Shown one piece after another: positions 8,612 through 17,713 of a DNA stretch of 64,000 nucleotides; the first letter of the stretch is position 1; each line of letters opens with the position of its first letter. Below the pieces are notes generated by a model that was not told the DNA's origin, did no database searches, and saw only the letters and a program-made list of their open reading frames with translations. The DNA comes from Janthinobacterium sp. (lineage in GTDB: Bacteria; Pseudomonadota; Gammaproteobacteria; Burkholderiales; Burkholderiaceae_D). Position numbers and translations under genes: made by a program. The stretch spans positions 1 through 64,000 of the forward strand of contig NZ_RFSK01000002.1 in the NCBI RefSeq assembly GCF_009923995.1, in the 5' to 3' direction.

Positions 8612-9166
8612 TTACTGAGCCGAAACGTGGAACTTGATCGTGACCTCATCGGCAACCATGCTCGTGTCTTTCCACTCGCCTTCGCCGATGTTGTAGGTCA
8701 GGCGCTTGATCGGCAGGGCGCCGTCGAACGCATACTTGCCGCCTTCGGATTTCACCGTCAGGGGGAAGGTCACGTCGCTGGTCTTGCCCTTGATGCTCAG
8801 CTTGCCCGTCACCGTCAGCTTGCCCGCGCCGGCGGCCTTGATGCTGCTCGAAACAAAGGTGGCTTTCGGGAACTGGGCGGAGTTGAACCATTCTTTCTTG
8901 GCCACTTCCTTGTTGTACTCGGGGTCGCCGATATCGATGCTGGCCGTCTCGATGTCCACCGACGCTTTCGAGGCGTCCGGCGTGGCCGGGTTGTAGTCGA
9001 TGGCGATATTGAATTTCTTGAACTTCGCTTCCACGGGCACGTTCATTTGCTTGAACACGGCCGACACGCTGGTCTTGGCGGGATCGACTTTCAGCAGGGT
9101 GGCGGCGGTGGCGGCCACGGACAGGCCCAGCAGGGAAGCGAGGACGATGCGTTGGGTGGTTTTCAT
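8612..9166 (-). CDS. YceI-family periplasmic protein (proximal copy)
   Basis: A 184-residue secreted protein with signal peptide (RIVLASLLGLSVAATAAT) and the YceI beta-barrel pattern: LKVDPAKTSVSAVFKQMNVP at the start, TASIDIGDPEYNKEV and KLSIKGKTSDVTFPLTV later. It differs clearly from the copy at 7897, so the two are an old duplication. It follows the cytochrome b561 gene by about 40 bases and probably shares its transcript. It likely binds an isoprenoid or quinone in the periplasm (family knowledge). Confidence 0.9.
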   Translation of the reverse strand: MKTTQRIVLASLLGLSVAATAATLLKVDPAKTSVSAVFKQMNVPVEAKFKKFNIAIDYNPATPDASKASVDIETASIDIGDPEYNKEVAKKEWFNSAQFPKATFVSSSIKAAGAGKLTVTGKLSIKGKTSDVTFPLTVKSEGGKYAFDGALPIKRLTYNIGEGEWKDTSMVADEVTIKFHVSAQ

Positions 9167-9208
9167 CTTATTTTTCCTGGAGTTACAGTGAGCAAGGGGA
9201 AGTCGGTA

Positions 9209-9733
9209 TCAGGGCAGCATGCGTTTCAGCACGCCGTCGCGGTCGATGAACTGGTGCTTCAGGGCCGCCAGTACGTGGGCGGCCACGGCGGCAGCCATCG
9301 TCATGTTCAGAACATAATGAATTTCTTTTAAAAGTGGCTTAAGTTCCGGGTTCGGCGCCATGAAGACGGGCAGCTGGAACAGGCCCAGGTAGACCACCGG
9401 CACGCCGGCGGCCAGGGTGTACAGGTAGCCGGAGACGGGCACGGCAAAGATCAGGATGTACAGCAGCACGTGCATGGCGTCGGCCGCCTTCTTTTGCCAC
9501 GCGACCATGCTGGCCGGATGCGGCGGCGGCACGTTGGCCTTGCGCCACAGCAAGCGGATGGCGGCGATGGCCAGCACGGTCACGCCCAGCCATTTATGCC
9601 ACGAGAAATATTTGAGCTTGGTGGGCGTCAGGCCGGGAATATCCGTCATGACCAGGCCCATGATGAAGGCGCTGATGATCAGCAGGGCCGTCAGCCAGTG
9701 CAGGATGATGGCGGTGGTGGTGTAGCGTTGCAT
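9209..9733 (-). CDS. Cytochrome b561 (CybB-type) di-heme membrane protein
   Basis: A 174-residue protein with four membrane helices and the histidines of the b561/CybB family: H12 in ILHWLTA, H46 in FSWHKWLGV, and two late His in DAMHVLLY and AAHVLAALKH. The family passes electrons between quinones and partners; E. coli CybB is a superoxide:quinone oxidoreductase. It opens the cybB-yceI-yceI operon. The ATG at 9733 sits close to a likely promoter region with AT-rich sequence at 9750-9790. Confidence 0.88.
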   Translation of the reverse strand: MQRYTTTAIILHWLTALLIISAFIMGLVMTDIPGLTPTKLKYFSWHKWLGVTVLAIAAIRLLWRKANVPPPHPASMVAWQKKAADAMHVLLYILIFAVPVSGYLYTLAAGVPVVYLGLFQLPVFMAPNPELKPLLKEIHYVLNMTMAAAVAAHVLAALKHQFIDRDGVLKRMLP

Positions 9734-9841
9734 CGGCGGGGCTTTCTTGAAAGTAGTACGTATTAGGACTAATTCGGCCTAATATACCAAAGAAAAGCAA
9801 ATTGCGCTGCGTGCTGGAGATTCTACAAGAAAGCGGGGCGG

Positions 9842-9885
9842 AAAAACCGCGGGGCGGCCGCATTTGTATGCTGGCCGCCCCGCGG
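9842..9885 (-). terminator. Terminator of purB
   Basis: A perfect 13-bp GC stem (9847-9859 with 9873-9885) with a 13-base loop, followed by five T on the minus strand, about 35 bases after the purB stop. Confidence 0.88.
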
Positions 9886-9919
9886 GAGGGGATCTGCGGG
9901 ATCCCGATGTGGAAACTGC

Positions 9920-11314
<1,395 letters not shown>

Positions 11315-11576
11315 TTAAAGAAACGGTTGGCGCGTGGCGCGCGGGGAGGGCAGGGCTATTGCAATAAAGCAACACTGGCGGCGCCACAGTAAAGGACGAT
11401 TTTACCACCGCTGGCGCCCTGGCAGACGTGCGCCGGGCGCCGGCGCGCCGCAATCGGGCCGAATCGGGCGCCGATGCGGCGTGCCCGCCACACTGCGGGG
11501 CGCACGGGGCGCGCACTGCCAAATGCGGCTGCCGCCGATGCTATACTGGCCGCTGCTCCTTTACCTCAAAGTGTCT

Positions 11577-12191
11577 ATGAAACTGATCGGTTCCCTCGCC
11601 AGCCCGTATGTCCGCAAAGCCCGCATCGTGCTGGCGGAAAAAAAGCTCGACTATGTCTTCGAGCTGGAAAACGTGTGGGTGCCGGAAACCCGCATCGCCC
11701 AGGCCAATCCGCTGGGCAAGGTGCCCTGCCTGGTGATGGAGGATGGCAGCGCGCTCATCGACTCGCGCGTCATCGTCGAATACCTCGACACGCTCACGCC
11801 CGTGTGCAAGCTGCTGCCGGCCGGCGGCAATGGCCGCGAGCGGGCCGACATCAAGAACTGGGAAGCGCTGGCCGACGGCATTCTCGACGCGGGCGTGCTG
11901 GTGCGCCTGGAGCGCACGCAGCGTCCGCCCGAGCAGCAAAGCGCCGCCTGGATCGCGCGCCAGCTGGACAAGGTCACCCTGGGCCTGGCGGCGCTGGAAG
12001 CGCGCCTGGGCGAGAGCGCGTATTGCGCCGGCAAGAACTACACCCTGGCCGACGTGGCCGTGGGCTGCGCCCTGGGCTGGCTCAGCTTCCGCTTCCCGGA
12101 AATCGACTGGCGCGCGGATCACCCCGCGCTGGCGCGCCTGTTCGACAAGCTGTCCGAGCGCCAATCCTTCAAGGACACCGTGCCGCAGTAA
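11577..12191 (+). CDS. Glutathione S-transferase family protein
   Basis: A 204-residue two-domain GST. The thioredoxin-like N-domain (MKLIGSLASPYVRKARIVL) has S9 at the usual catalytic Ser position. NPLGKVPCLV supplies the cis-Pro, and ALIDSRVIVEYLD carries the glutathione-binding Ser equivalent. The C-terminal helical domain ends in the conserved YTLADVAVG capping motif. It probably conjugates or reduces small electrophiles; the substrate cannot be read from sequence. The ATG at 11577 is chosen over upstream in-frame codons because the fold begins there. Divergent from purB and ended by a bidirectional terminator. Confidence 0.9.
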   Translation: MKLIGSLASPYVRKARIVLAEKKLDYVFELENVWVPETRIAQANPLGKVPCLVMEDGSALIDSRVIVEYLDTLTPVCKLLPAGGNGRERADIKNWEALADGILDAGVLVRLERTQRPPEQQSAAWIARQLDKVTLGLAALEARLGESAYCAGKNYTLADVAVGCALGWLSFRFPEIDWRADHPALARLFDKLSERQSFKDTVPQ

Positions 12192-12203
12192 AGGCCCGGA
12201 CGT

Positions 12204-12234
12204 AAAAAAACCGGCCATTGCCGGTTTTTTTTAT
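12204..12234. terminator. Bidirectional terminator between GST and bfr
   Basis: Hairpin AAAAAACCGGC-CATT-GCCGGTTTTTT at 12204-12230, with T-runs on both strands. It lies between the convergent GST and bacterioferritin genes. Confidence 0.92.
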
Positions 12235-12249
12235 GCCTGTCGACGGAAA

Positions 12250-12726
12250 TTACTCGTCAATCGACATCTGGCTTTGCAGGTAGTTCTGGATGCCGACCTT
12301 GGCGATCAGGTCGATCTGCGTTTCCAGCCAGTCGATATGCTCTTCCGTGTCTTCCAGGATCATCAGGAACAGGTCGCGCGAGACGTAGTCGCCCGCTTTT
12401 TCGCAGGTGGCGATGCCTTCCTTGACGGTGGCGTGCGCGGCGCGCTCCAGTTTCAGGTCGCATTCCAGCATTTCCGGCGTGTTCTCGCCGATCAGCAGCT
12501 TGTGCAGCGCTTGCAGGTTGGGCAGGCCGTCGAGCATCAGGATGCGGTCGATCAGCTTGTCGGCGTGTTTCATTTCGCCGATCGACTCTTCGTATTCCTT
12601 CTTGCCCAGCTTTTCCAGGCCCCAGTGCTTGTACATGCGCGCATGCAGGAAGTACTGGTTGATGGCGGACAATTCGTTGGTGAGCTGTGCGTTGAGCAAG
12701 CGGATGACTTCTTTATCGCCCTTCAT
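12250..12726 (-). CDS. bfr: Bacterioferritin
   Basis: A 158-residue ferritin-like four-helix protein that forms a 24-mer iron store. All key residues that I checked are present: heme ligand M52 (SIGEMKHAD), ferroxidase ligands E18, E51 and H54, with further Glu/His in the third and fourth helices ([12 protein letters not shown]). The length equals that of E. coli Bfr. It works with Bfd (encoded at 14894), which reduces stored Fe(III) for release. The ATG at 12726 is preceded by AAGGAAA. A terminator follows on the minus strand. Confidence 0.97.
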   Translation of the reverse strand: MKGDKEVIRLLNAQLTNELSAINQYFLHARMYKHWGLEKLGKKEYEESIGEMKHADKLIDRILMLDGLPNLQALHKLLIGENTPEMLECDLKLERAAHATVKEGIATCEKAGDYVSRDLFLMILEDTEEHIDWLETQIDLIAKVGIQNYLQSQMSIDE

Positions 12727-13145
12727 GGGATTTCCTTTGTTCTGTCTTGCGTTCGATGATGAAACCGGTGGCTGCTGGCGGTCACTGCCGGGTGGCGAAG
12801 GGCTGCCTGGTGGCGCGCGATTGCCGGTCTCGCTATGCCCGCATGATAGCGCAAAATGTGGGCGATTTTTGCTGCGAAACGGCGTTTTTCCGTCTTTTTA
12901 ACGTAAATATCGTGCGAATAAAACCCATTCTCAAGTAAATCGCCCCAGTTCTCCGTTTTTTATTTGTTAAGGCAAATGGAGGCCATTCTCATTCGCGTTC
13001 ATGCTGTCTTTTTTGCATGTCCGGCTGGCCGGTGCGGCGAGGCGGCAAAGGCGGAAATGTTTGCGCCGTTCTTGCCTTTATGTATTCTTGGCCGCCGGCG
13101 GCGATGCGATAATCCCAGGGGGAATTCACTACAAAGGATAGCAAG
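12727..13145. other. Divergent control region between bfr and the PKHD hydroxylase gene
   Basis: About 420 bp without a convincing gene; its middle and right part (12880-13010) are noticeably AT-richer than the surroundings. It should hold promoters for both genes. A partial Fur-box match lies at 12972-12990 (AAATG-GAGGC-CATT core, 11 of 19 positions by my alignment), and another ATTCTC half-site at 12927. No clear -35/-10 pair was found. Confidence 0.45.
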
Positions 13146-13826
13146 ATGATGCTGCACATACCCGGCGTACTGACGCCGGAACAGGTCACGCACTTCCGCC
13201 AGCGCCTGGCGCAGACGGACTGGGTCGACGGACGCGCCAGCGTGGGCGCGCAGGGCGCGCAGGTCAAGCGCAACCGCCAGCTGGCGGAAGGCTCGCCGCT
13301 GGCGCTGGAACTGGGCGAGATCGTCAGCCGCGCCCTGATGGCCAATCCCCTGTTTTTCTCGGCCGTGCTGCCGCTGCGCATCCTGCCGCCTTTCTTCAAC
13401 AGCTACGCGGGCGGCGAGCACTATGGCCTGCATATCGACGGCGCCATCCGCACGCCGAAAAACGGCATGCAGTCGATGCGCGCCGACGTCTCGTCGACTG
13501 TCTTCCTGAGCGAGCCGGATGAATACGAGGGCGGCGAACTGGTGGTGGTCGATGCCTACGGCACGCATGAAGTGAAACTGCCGGCCGGCGACGTGATCGT
13601 GTATCCGTCGAGCAGCGTGCATCAAGTGCTGCCCGTCACCAGCGGCGAGCGCATCTGCTCCTTCCTGTGGACGCAAAGCATGGTGCGTGAAGACTGGAAA
13701 CGCAGCATGCTGTTTGAGCTGGATCAAAACATCCAGAGCGTACGCGGCGAGCACGGCGATTCGCCGGCCACCGTGGGGCTGACGGGGCATTATCACAACC
13801 TGCTGCGGATGTGGGCGGAGATGTGA
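13146..13826 (+). CDS. PKHD-type Fe(II)/2-oxoglutarate-dependent hydroxylase (PiuC/YbiX family)
   Basis: A 226-residue member of the YbiX/PiuC family. The iron-binding facial triad is intact: H96 and D98 in LHIDGA, and H159 in [10 protein letters not shown]169 (SGERI) is placed to bind 2-oxoglutarate. Relatives are usually iron-repressed and sit next to TonB-dependent siderophore receptors; their substrate is not firmly known. Here no receptor is adjacent, but tonB, bfd and feo follow within 2 kb. The start has two ATG codons in tandem (13146, 13149) after an AAAGGA ribosome site. Confidence 0.9.
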   Translation: MMLHIPGVLTPEQVTHFRQRLAQTDWVDGRASVGAQGAQVKRNRQLAEGSPLALELGEIVSRALMANPLFFSAVLPLRILPPFFNSYAGGEHYGLHIDGAIRTPKNGMQSMRADVSSTVFLSEPDEYEGGELVVVDAYGTHEVKLPAGDVIVYPSSSVHQVLPVTSGERICSFLWTQSMVREDWKRSMLFELDQNIQSVRGEHGDSPATVGLTGHYHNLLRMWAEM

Positions 13827-13830
13827 GGCT

Positions 13831-13894
13831 GGGGGCAGACCCCCGGCGACGTTGGCGCTGAGCTTGGCGTTGGCGGTGTTGAGGGTCTGACCCC
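13831..13894. repeat. GGGTCTGACCCC-type palindrome, split copy
   Basis: Arms GGGGGCAGACCCCC (13831-13844) and GGGTCTGACCCC (13883-13894), separated by about 40 bases. A further half-arm GTCCGACCCC lies at 13930-13939. It belongs to the same family as the copies at 14004 and 44335. Confidence 0.7.
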
Positions 13895-13946
13895 TATAGC
13901 GGGCGGTCGCTGCGGGACTAGGCGGCCCCGTCCGACCCCATTTTTT

Positions 13947-13990
13947 TAGGGTTAAAAAGAGAATACGGTTTTTTGCATGCGCTAACCCTA
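13947..13990. repeat. Inverted repeat TAGGGTTA / TAACCCTA
   Basis: Eight-base perfect inverted arms at 13947-13954 and 13983-13990, flanking an AT-rich core. It lies within the gene-free stretch 13827-14174, between two palindromes of the GGGTCTGACCCC family. Confidence 0.5.
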
Positions 13991-14003
13991 GACCTGAACG
14001 GCT

Positions 14004-14030
14004 GGGGGCAGACCCAAAGGGTCTGACGCC
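14004..14030. repeat. GGGTCTGACCCC-type palindrome, compact copy
   Basis: Arms GGGGGCAGACCC and GGGTCTGACGCC with a 3-base loop AAA; 10 of 12 positions pair. Same 12-3-12 layout as the perfect copy at 44335-44361. Confidence 0.75.
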
Positions 14031-14073
14031 AAAAAAAAAGTCTGCCTGGCCCGGGGATGTAGGCTGGCAGACT
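14031..14073 (-). terminator. Terminator-like hairpin, second in tandem after tonB
   Basis: Stem AGTCTGCC / GGCAGACT (14039-14046 and 14066-14073) followed on the minus strand by a run of nine T. It lies about 35 bases beyond the tonB-proximal terminator. Confidence 0.75.
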
Positions 14074-14108
14074 GAAACAAGCAAATCGCTTGACTAAAAA
14101 CAGGGCGC

Positions 14109-14143
14109 AAAAAAGCAAGCAGGGCACACGGTGCGATGCTTGC
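14109..14143 (-). terminator. Terminator of the bfd-tonB unit
   Basis: Stem GCAAGCA / TGCTTGC (14115-14121 and 14137-14143) with an inner GCAC/GTGC pair, and six T following on the minus strand. It lies about 30 bases after the tonB stop codon. Confidence 0.8.
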
Positions 14144-14174
14144 GGGCTGGCAGCGGCGCGCGGCCGCAGGAAGG

Positions 14175-14885
14175 CTAGCTCAGCTGGAAGGTCAGGGGGA
14201 CCAGCACGTAGACGGGAACGGCCTTGCCGTTTTCGATCATGGGCTTGAACAGCGCGCGCTGCGCTGCCTGGCGGCCCGCTTCATCGAGGTTGCTGTAGCC
14301 CGTCGATTTGTGCACGAGGATCTGCTCGGGCAAGCCCTTTTCATTGATCAGGATGCGCAGCACCACGGTGCCGCTCTCGCCCAGGCGGCGCGACAGGTTC
14401 GGGTAGACCAGCTGCGGCGCCTTGATGTATTCCACGCTGCTGACGGTGCGCGGCGTGGACGGGGCCGGCGGCGATGGTGCCGGTGCGGCGGGCGCCGTCG
14501 GTGCGGCCGTGGCGACAGGCGCCGCTTCGGCGCGCGTCGGCTGCGGCGGCGTGATCGTCGGTTCGGTCGGCGCCACGGCGATCAGCGGCAGCGGCGGGAT
14601 CACGGCGCGCGGCAGGGGGGCGCTCAGTTCCACGGTTTTCGGGATGGACGGCGCCGGCGGTTTTGGCGGCGCCGGCGGCGCGATGATGCTGATGGTGGTG
14701 ATGGTCGGCATGGCGGCCGTGACGACACGGCTCAGCAAGCCGCTCTGGATGGCGTAAAAGCCGGCGATATGCAGGACGACGATGGCCATCAGCGGCGCGA
14801 ATTTGCTGCGCTTCTTGTCGAAATCGGCAAATTGTTGCACGGCCTGCACCGTTACGGGCGGGGGCATCATCGTCATGGCATTCAT
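14175..14885 (-). CDS. tonB: TonB-family energy transducer
   Basis: A 236-residue protein with the TonB order of parts: short cytoplasmic N-terminus, one membrane anchor (LMAIVVLHIAGFYAI, residues about 31-45), a long Pro/Ala-rich periplasmic spacer (PPAPPKPPAPSIPK and following), and a C-terminal TonB domain (YPNLSRRLGESGTVVLRILI, then HKSTGYSNLDEAGRQA). It couples the proton-motive force to outer-membrane receptors together with ExbB/ExbD, which are not in this window. The start at 14885 is supported by AAGGAAAG just upstream; in-frame codons up to 15002 lie inside bfd. It follows bfd by eight bases, so the two are probably cotranscribed. Confidence 0.92.
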   Translation of the reverse strand: MNAMTMMPPPVTVQAVQQFADFDKKRSKFAPLMAIVVLHIAGFYAIQSGLLSRVVTAAMPTITTISIIAPPAPPKPPAPSIPKTVELSAPLPRAVIPPLPLIAVAPTEPTITPPQPTRAEAAPVATAAPTAPAAPAPSPPAPSTPRTVSSVEYIKAPQLVYPNLSRRLGESGTVVLRILINEKGLPEQILVHKSTGYSNLDEAGRQAAQRALFKPMIENGKAVPVYVLVPLTFQLS

Positions 14886-14893
14886 CACTTTCC

Positions 14894-15109
14894 TTAGTTT
14901 GTCAGCACAGCTCGCATCAATACGGTTTCTTGCAGCACCACGGTGGCGCTCAGGTGATCGTTCAGCACTTCCCGTGCGCAGGTATGGCATTTGCCGCAGC
15001 ACGTGGCTACGCCCAGGTCGCGGCGCAGTTCGGCCATGCTGGACAGGCCAAGATCGACGGCTTGACGGATTTCACGATCAGATATGTTGTTGCAGACACA
15101 TACAATCAT
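14894..15109 (-). CDS. bfd: Bacterioferritin-associated ferredoxin
   Basis: A 71-residue [2Fe-2S] protein. The cluster ligands C4, C6, C38 and C41 are at the same positions as in Pseudomonas aeruginosa Bfd, with the CCGKC segment clear. Bfd docks on bacterioferritin and delivers electrons to the heme to release iron under starvation. Its gene is separated from bfr (12250) here but lies in the same iron block. A strong Fur box lies about 65 bases upstream (15172-15190), so repression by Fe-Fur is expected. tonB follows in the same direction. Confidence 0.95.
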   Translation of the reverse strand: MIVCVCNNISDREIRQAVDLGLSSMAELRRDLGVATCCGKCHTCAREVLNDHLSATVVLQETVLMRAVLTN

Positions 15110-15171
15110 TGATACACCTTCTGGCTGGATGATGAAAAGACACTAGTGCTACGAAGCATTGTTGCTAGTGT

Positions 15172-15190
15172 TTTAATGAGAATCATTATC
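15172..15190. promoter_or_regulatory. Fur box before bfd
   Basis: The 19 bases TTTAATGAGAATCATTATC match the Fur consensus GATAATGATAATCATTATC at 16 of 19 positions by my count. The site sits 60-80 bases upstream of the bfd start, and fur itself is encoded at 63083. Confidence 0.8.
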
Positions 15191-15343
15191 ATTACGTTTC
15201 ATTGTCGCGCAAAGCGCAGGACAATGCAAGCGATTTTGATGAAACGTGCGGCTGCAGGCGGGCGCCTGCGGGGGCCTTGTGGTGTTGTGTAAACGCATGG
15301 CGCAGCCCTTGACAGGGGCGGCTCTCCGGGCCAAATAAAAACA

Positions 15344-15364
15344 ATTCGCATTCATGTTTATAAT
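15344..15364 (+). promoter_or_regulatory. Probable feo promoter with Fur-like half-site
   Basis: A perfect -10 hexamer TATAAT lies at 15359-15364. Directly upstream, ATTCGCATT (15344-15352; reverse AATGCGAAT) resembles a Fur half-site and would overlap the promoter spacer. No good -35 at 17 bases, so the promoter may need an activator or be weak. Confidence 0.4.
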
Positions 15365-15515
15365 GCTGGTATTGTCTCGGACGGTCGCCGTCTGGACATA
15401 CTGAAAGGCCGCTTGTCGGTAATGCGCAACAGTTGCGTTTTACCTCACAACACCGGGGCGTGCGCCACGCGCAGCAGGCTGTCCCCCGTGTTCTTAATTT
15501 GAACGGAATTTGCTC

Positions 15516-15800
15516 ATGACTCTAGTTCCACCCCTGATGACGCTCGATGCGCTGGCAGTCGGCCAGAGCGGCACGGTGTTGCATATCACGCCCCACACGG
15601 CAGGACAGACGGAGGACGGGGTCGACCTGGCCCGCCGGCTGATGGAGCTGGGATTCGTTCCCGGCGAACGCATCCGCATGCTCAAGCGCGGCCTGCCCGG
15701 CGGCGACCCGCTCGCCATCAAGGTCGGCAATGCCACGTTCGCACTGCGCCGCTTCGAAGCGGCGCTGATCACGATTCAACCGCTGATTCAACCGGAATAA
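15516..15800 (+). CDS. feoA: Ferrous iron transport protein A
   Basis: A 94-residue cytosolic SH3-like protein. It has the FeoA pattern: LMELGFVPGERIRMLKRGLPGGDPLAIKVGNATFALRR, with the conserved Gly-Pro turns and the final AxxI strand. FeoA assists FeoB in Fe(II) uptake. The ATG at 15516 is taken; an in-frame ATG at 15537 (MTLDALAVG) is nearer to where homology begins and cannot be excluded. The stop is two bases before the feoB start, so the genes are translationally linked. Confidence 0.92.
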   Translation: MTLVPPLMTLDALAVGQSGTVLHITPHTAGQTEDGVDLARRLMELGFVPGERIRMLKRGLPGGDPLAIKVGNATFALRRFEAALITIQPLIQPE

Positions 15801-15802
15801 CC

Positions 15803-17704
15803 ATGGGTGCTGTCGAAACTATCGTCGATGCGGGCGTGCACAAGCCGCCGCATCAGCCACAAATCGCCTTGCTGGGCAATCCGAACTGCGGCAAGACGGC
15901 CCTGTTCAACCGTTTGACGGGCGCGCGCCAGAAAGTGGCGAACTACGCCGGCGTGACCATCGAGCGCAAGGAAGGCCATTTCACCTCGCCGTGCGGCACG
16001 CCCGTGCGCCTGCTCGACCTGCCGGGCGCCTACAGCCTGTCGGCCACCACGCCCGATGAAGCCATCACGCGCGACGTGGTGGGCGGCCTGCGCCGCGGCG
16101 ACCCGCGTCCGGACGCCATCATCTGCGTCGTCGACGCCACCAACCTGCGCCTGAACCTGCGCCTGGTGCTGGAAGTCAAGCGCCTGGGCCTGCCGATGTT
16201 GCTGGCGCTGAACATGACGGACGTGGCGCGCAAGCGCGGCATGGTGATCGACACGGTGAAACTGTCGCAGGAACTGGGCATGCCCGTGGTGGAAACCGTG
16301 GCGGTGCAGCACGACGGCGAAAAAGCCCTGCTGGACGCCATCGACGCCATGCTGCCGCTGCCCGTCGTGGACGCCAAGCCGCTGGCGGCCATCGATGCCG
16401 TTTCCGTCGAAGAGACGCAGCGCGAAGTGCGCCGCATCCTGGCCGCCGTCAGCAACGACGCGAGCGACAAGGGCAACCTGACGGAAAAGATCGACGACGT
16501 GGTGCTGCACCCCGTCTTCGGCCCCCTCATCCTGGCCGTGCTGATGTTCCTCATCTTCCAGGCCGTGTTTGCCTGGGCCGCCACGCCGATGGAAATGATC
16601 ACGGACGGCGTGGGCCACCTGGGCGCCGTGCTGACGGCGAACATGCCCGACGGCCACCTGAAAAGCCTGCTGGTGGAAGGCATCATCGGCGGCGTCGGCA
16701 GCGTGCTGGTGTTCCTGCCGCAAATTCTGATCCTGTTCTTCTTCATCCTCAGCCTGGAAGACTGCGGCTACCTGCCGCGCGCGGCCTTTTTGCTGGACCG
16801 CCTGATGGGCGGCGTGGGCCTGTCGGGCCGCGCCTTCATCCCGCTGCTGTCGAGCTTTGCCTGCGCCATTCCCGGCGTGATGGCGGCGCGCACCATCCAG
16901 AACCCGCGCGACCGCCTGGTCACCATCATGATCGCGCCGCTGATGACGTGCTCGGCGCGCCTGCCCGTGTACGCGCTGATCATCGCCGCCTTCATTCCCG
17001 AGCGCCAGGTGTGGGGCTATCTGAGCCTGCAGGGCCTGGTGCTGTTCATCCTGTACTTTGCCGGCATCATCTCGGCCATGGCTGTGGCCTGGGTCATGAA
17101 GCGCGGCATGGGCGTGCGCGGCAACCAGCCGCTGATGCTGGAACTGCCGGCCTACCACTGGCCGCATTTGCGCAACCTGGCCGTCAGCCTGTGGGAACGC
17201 GCGAAAATCTTCCTCACGCGCGTCGGTACCATCATCCTGAGCCTGATGATCATCCTGTGGTTCCTCAGCACCTTCCCCGGCGCGCCGGACAACGCCATCC
17301 ACCCGCCCATCTACTACAGCCTGGCCGGCATCCTGGGCCGCGGCCTGGAAGTGATCTTCGCGCCCATCGGCTTCAACTGGCAGATCTGCATCGCGCTGGT
17401 GCCGGGCATGGCGGCGCGCGAAGTGGCCGTCGGCGCCCTGGGCACCGTGTATGCCCTGTCGCAGACGGGCGATGCGCTGGCCTCCACGCTGGAACCGCTG
17501 ATCGCCCATTCGTGGTCGATGGCCACGGCGCTGTCCTTGCTGGCCTGGTACGTCTTCGCGCCGCAGTGCCTGTCGACCCTGTCCGTGGTGAAGCGCGAGA
17601 CGGGCGGCTGGCGCTATCCGCTGCTGATGGCCGGCTACATGTTCGCGCTGGCGTACGCCGCCTCGTTCATCACTTACCGCGTCGCCCTGCTGTTCGGCGC
17701 CTAG
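15803..17704 (+). CDS. feoB: Ferrous iron transporter B
   Basis: A 633-residue inner-membrane Fe(II) transporter with an N-terminal G-protein domain: G1 GNPNCGKT (residues 25-32), G3 DLPGAYSL, G4 NMTD. The membrane part contains two Gate motifs (DCGYLPRAAFLLDR and a second after MAAREVAVGALG) with conserved Cys in SSFACAIPG and MTCSARLPVY. It is at the short end for FeoB (E. coli is 773). The missing length is mainly in the region between the G domain and the first helix. Second gene of feoA-feoB-Cys-rich protein. Confidence 0.97.
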   Translation: MGAVETIVDAGVHKPPHQPQIALLGNPNCGKTALFNRLTGARQKVANYAGVTIERKEGHFTSPCGTPVRLLDLPGAYSLSATTPDEAITRDVVGGLRRGDPRPDAIICVVDATNLRLNLRLVLEVKRLGLPMLLALNMTDVARKRGMVIDTVKLSQELGMPVVETVAVQHDGEKALLDAIDAMLPLPVVDAKPLAAIDAVSVEETQREVRRILAAVSNDASDKGNLTEKIDDVVLHPVFGPLILAVLMFLIFQAVFAWAATPMEMITDGVGHLGAVLTANMPDGHLKSLLVEGIIGGVGSVLVFLPQILILFFFILSLEDCGYLPRAAFLLDRLMGGVGLSGRAFIPLLSSFACAIPGVMAARTIQNPRDRLVTIMIAPLMTCSARLPVYALIIAAFIPERQVWGYLSLQGLVLFILYFAGIISAMAVAWVMKRGMGVRGNQPLMLELPAYHWPHLRNLAVSLWERAKIFLTRVGTIILSLMIILWFLSTFPGAPDNAIHPPIYYSLAGILGRGLEVIFAPIGFNWQICIALVPGMAAREVAVGALGTVYALSQTGDALASTLEPLIAHSWSMATALSLLAWYVFAPQCLSTLSVVKRETGGWRYPLLMAGYMFALAYAASFITYRVALLFGA

Positions 17705-17713
17705 GAGCACACC

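Larger units (their letters stand above)
15110..15515. other. Divergent bfd / feoA control region
   Basis: About 400 bp with no gene that I can support. On the bfd side is the strong Fur box at 15172-15190. On the feoA side is a consensus TATAAT at 15359-15364 and a GC-poor segment with a Fur-like half-site. A leader of about 150 bases follows, with a 25-base palindrome centred at 15431. Confidence 0.6.

Noticed and set aside
12999-14084. 361-codon minus-strand frame over the PKHD gene
   Set aside because: Shadow of the PKHD hydroxylase, whose metal triad is clear on the plus strand; its ends fall in the palindrome region.
15309-15314. TTGACA as -35 of the feo promoter
   Set aside because: It is 44 bases from the TATAAT at 15359, far outside the usable spacing.
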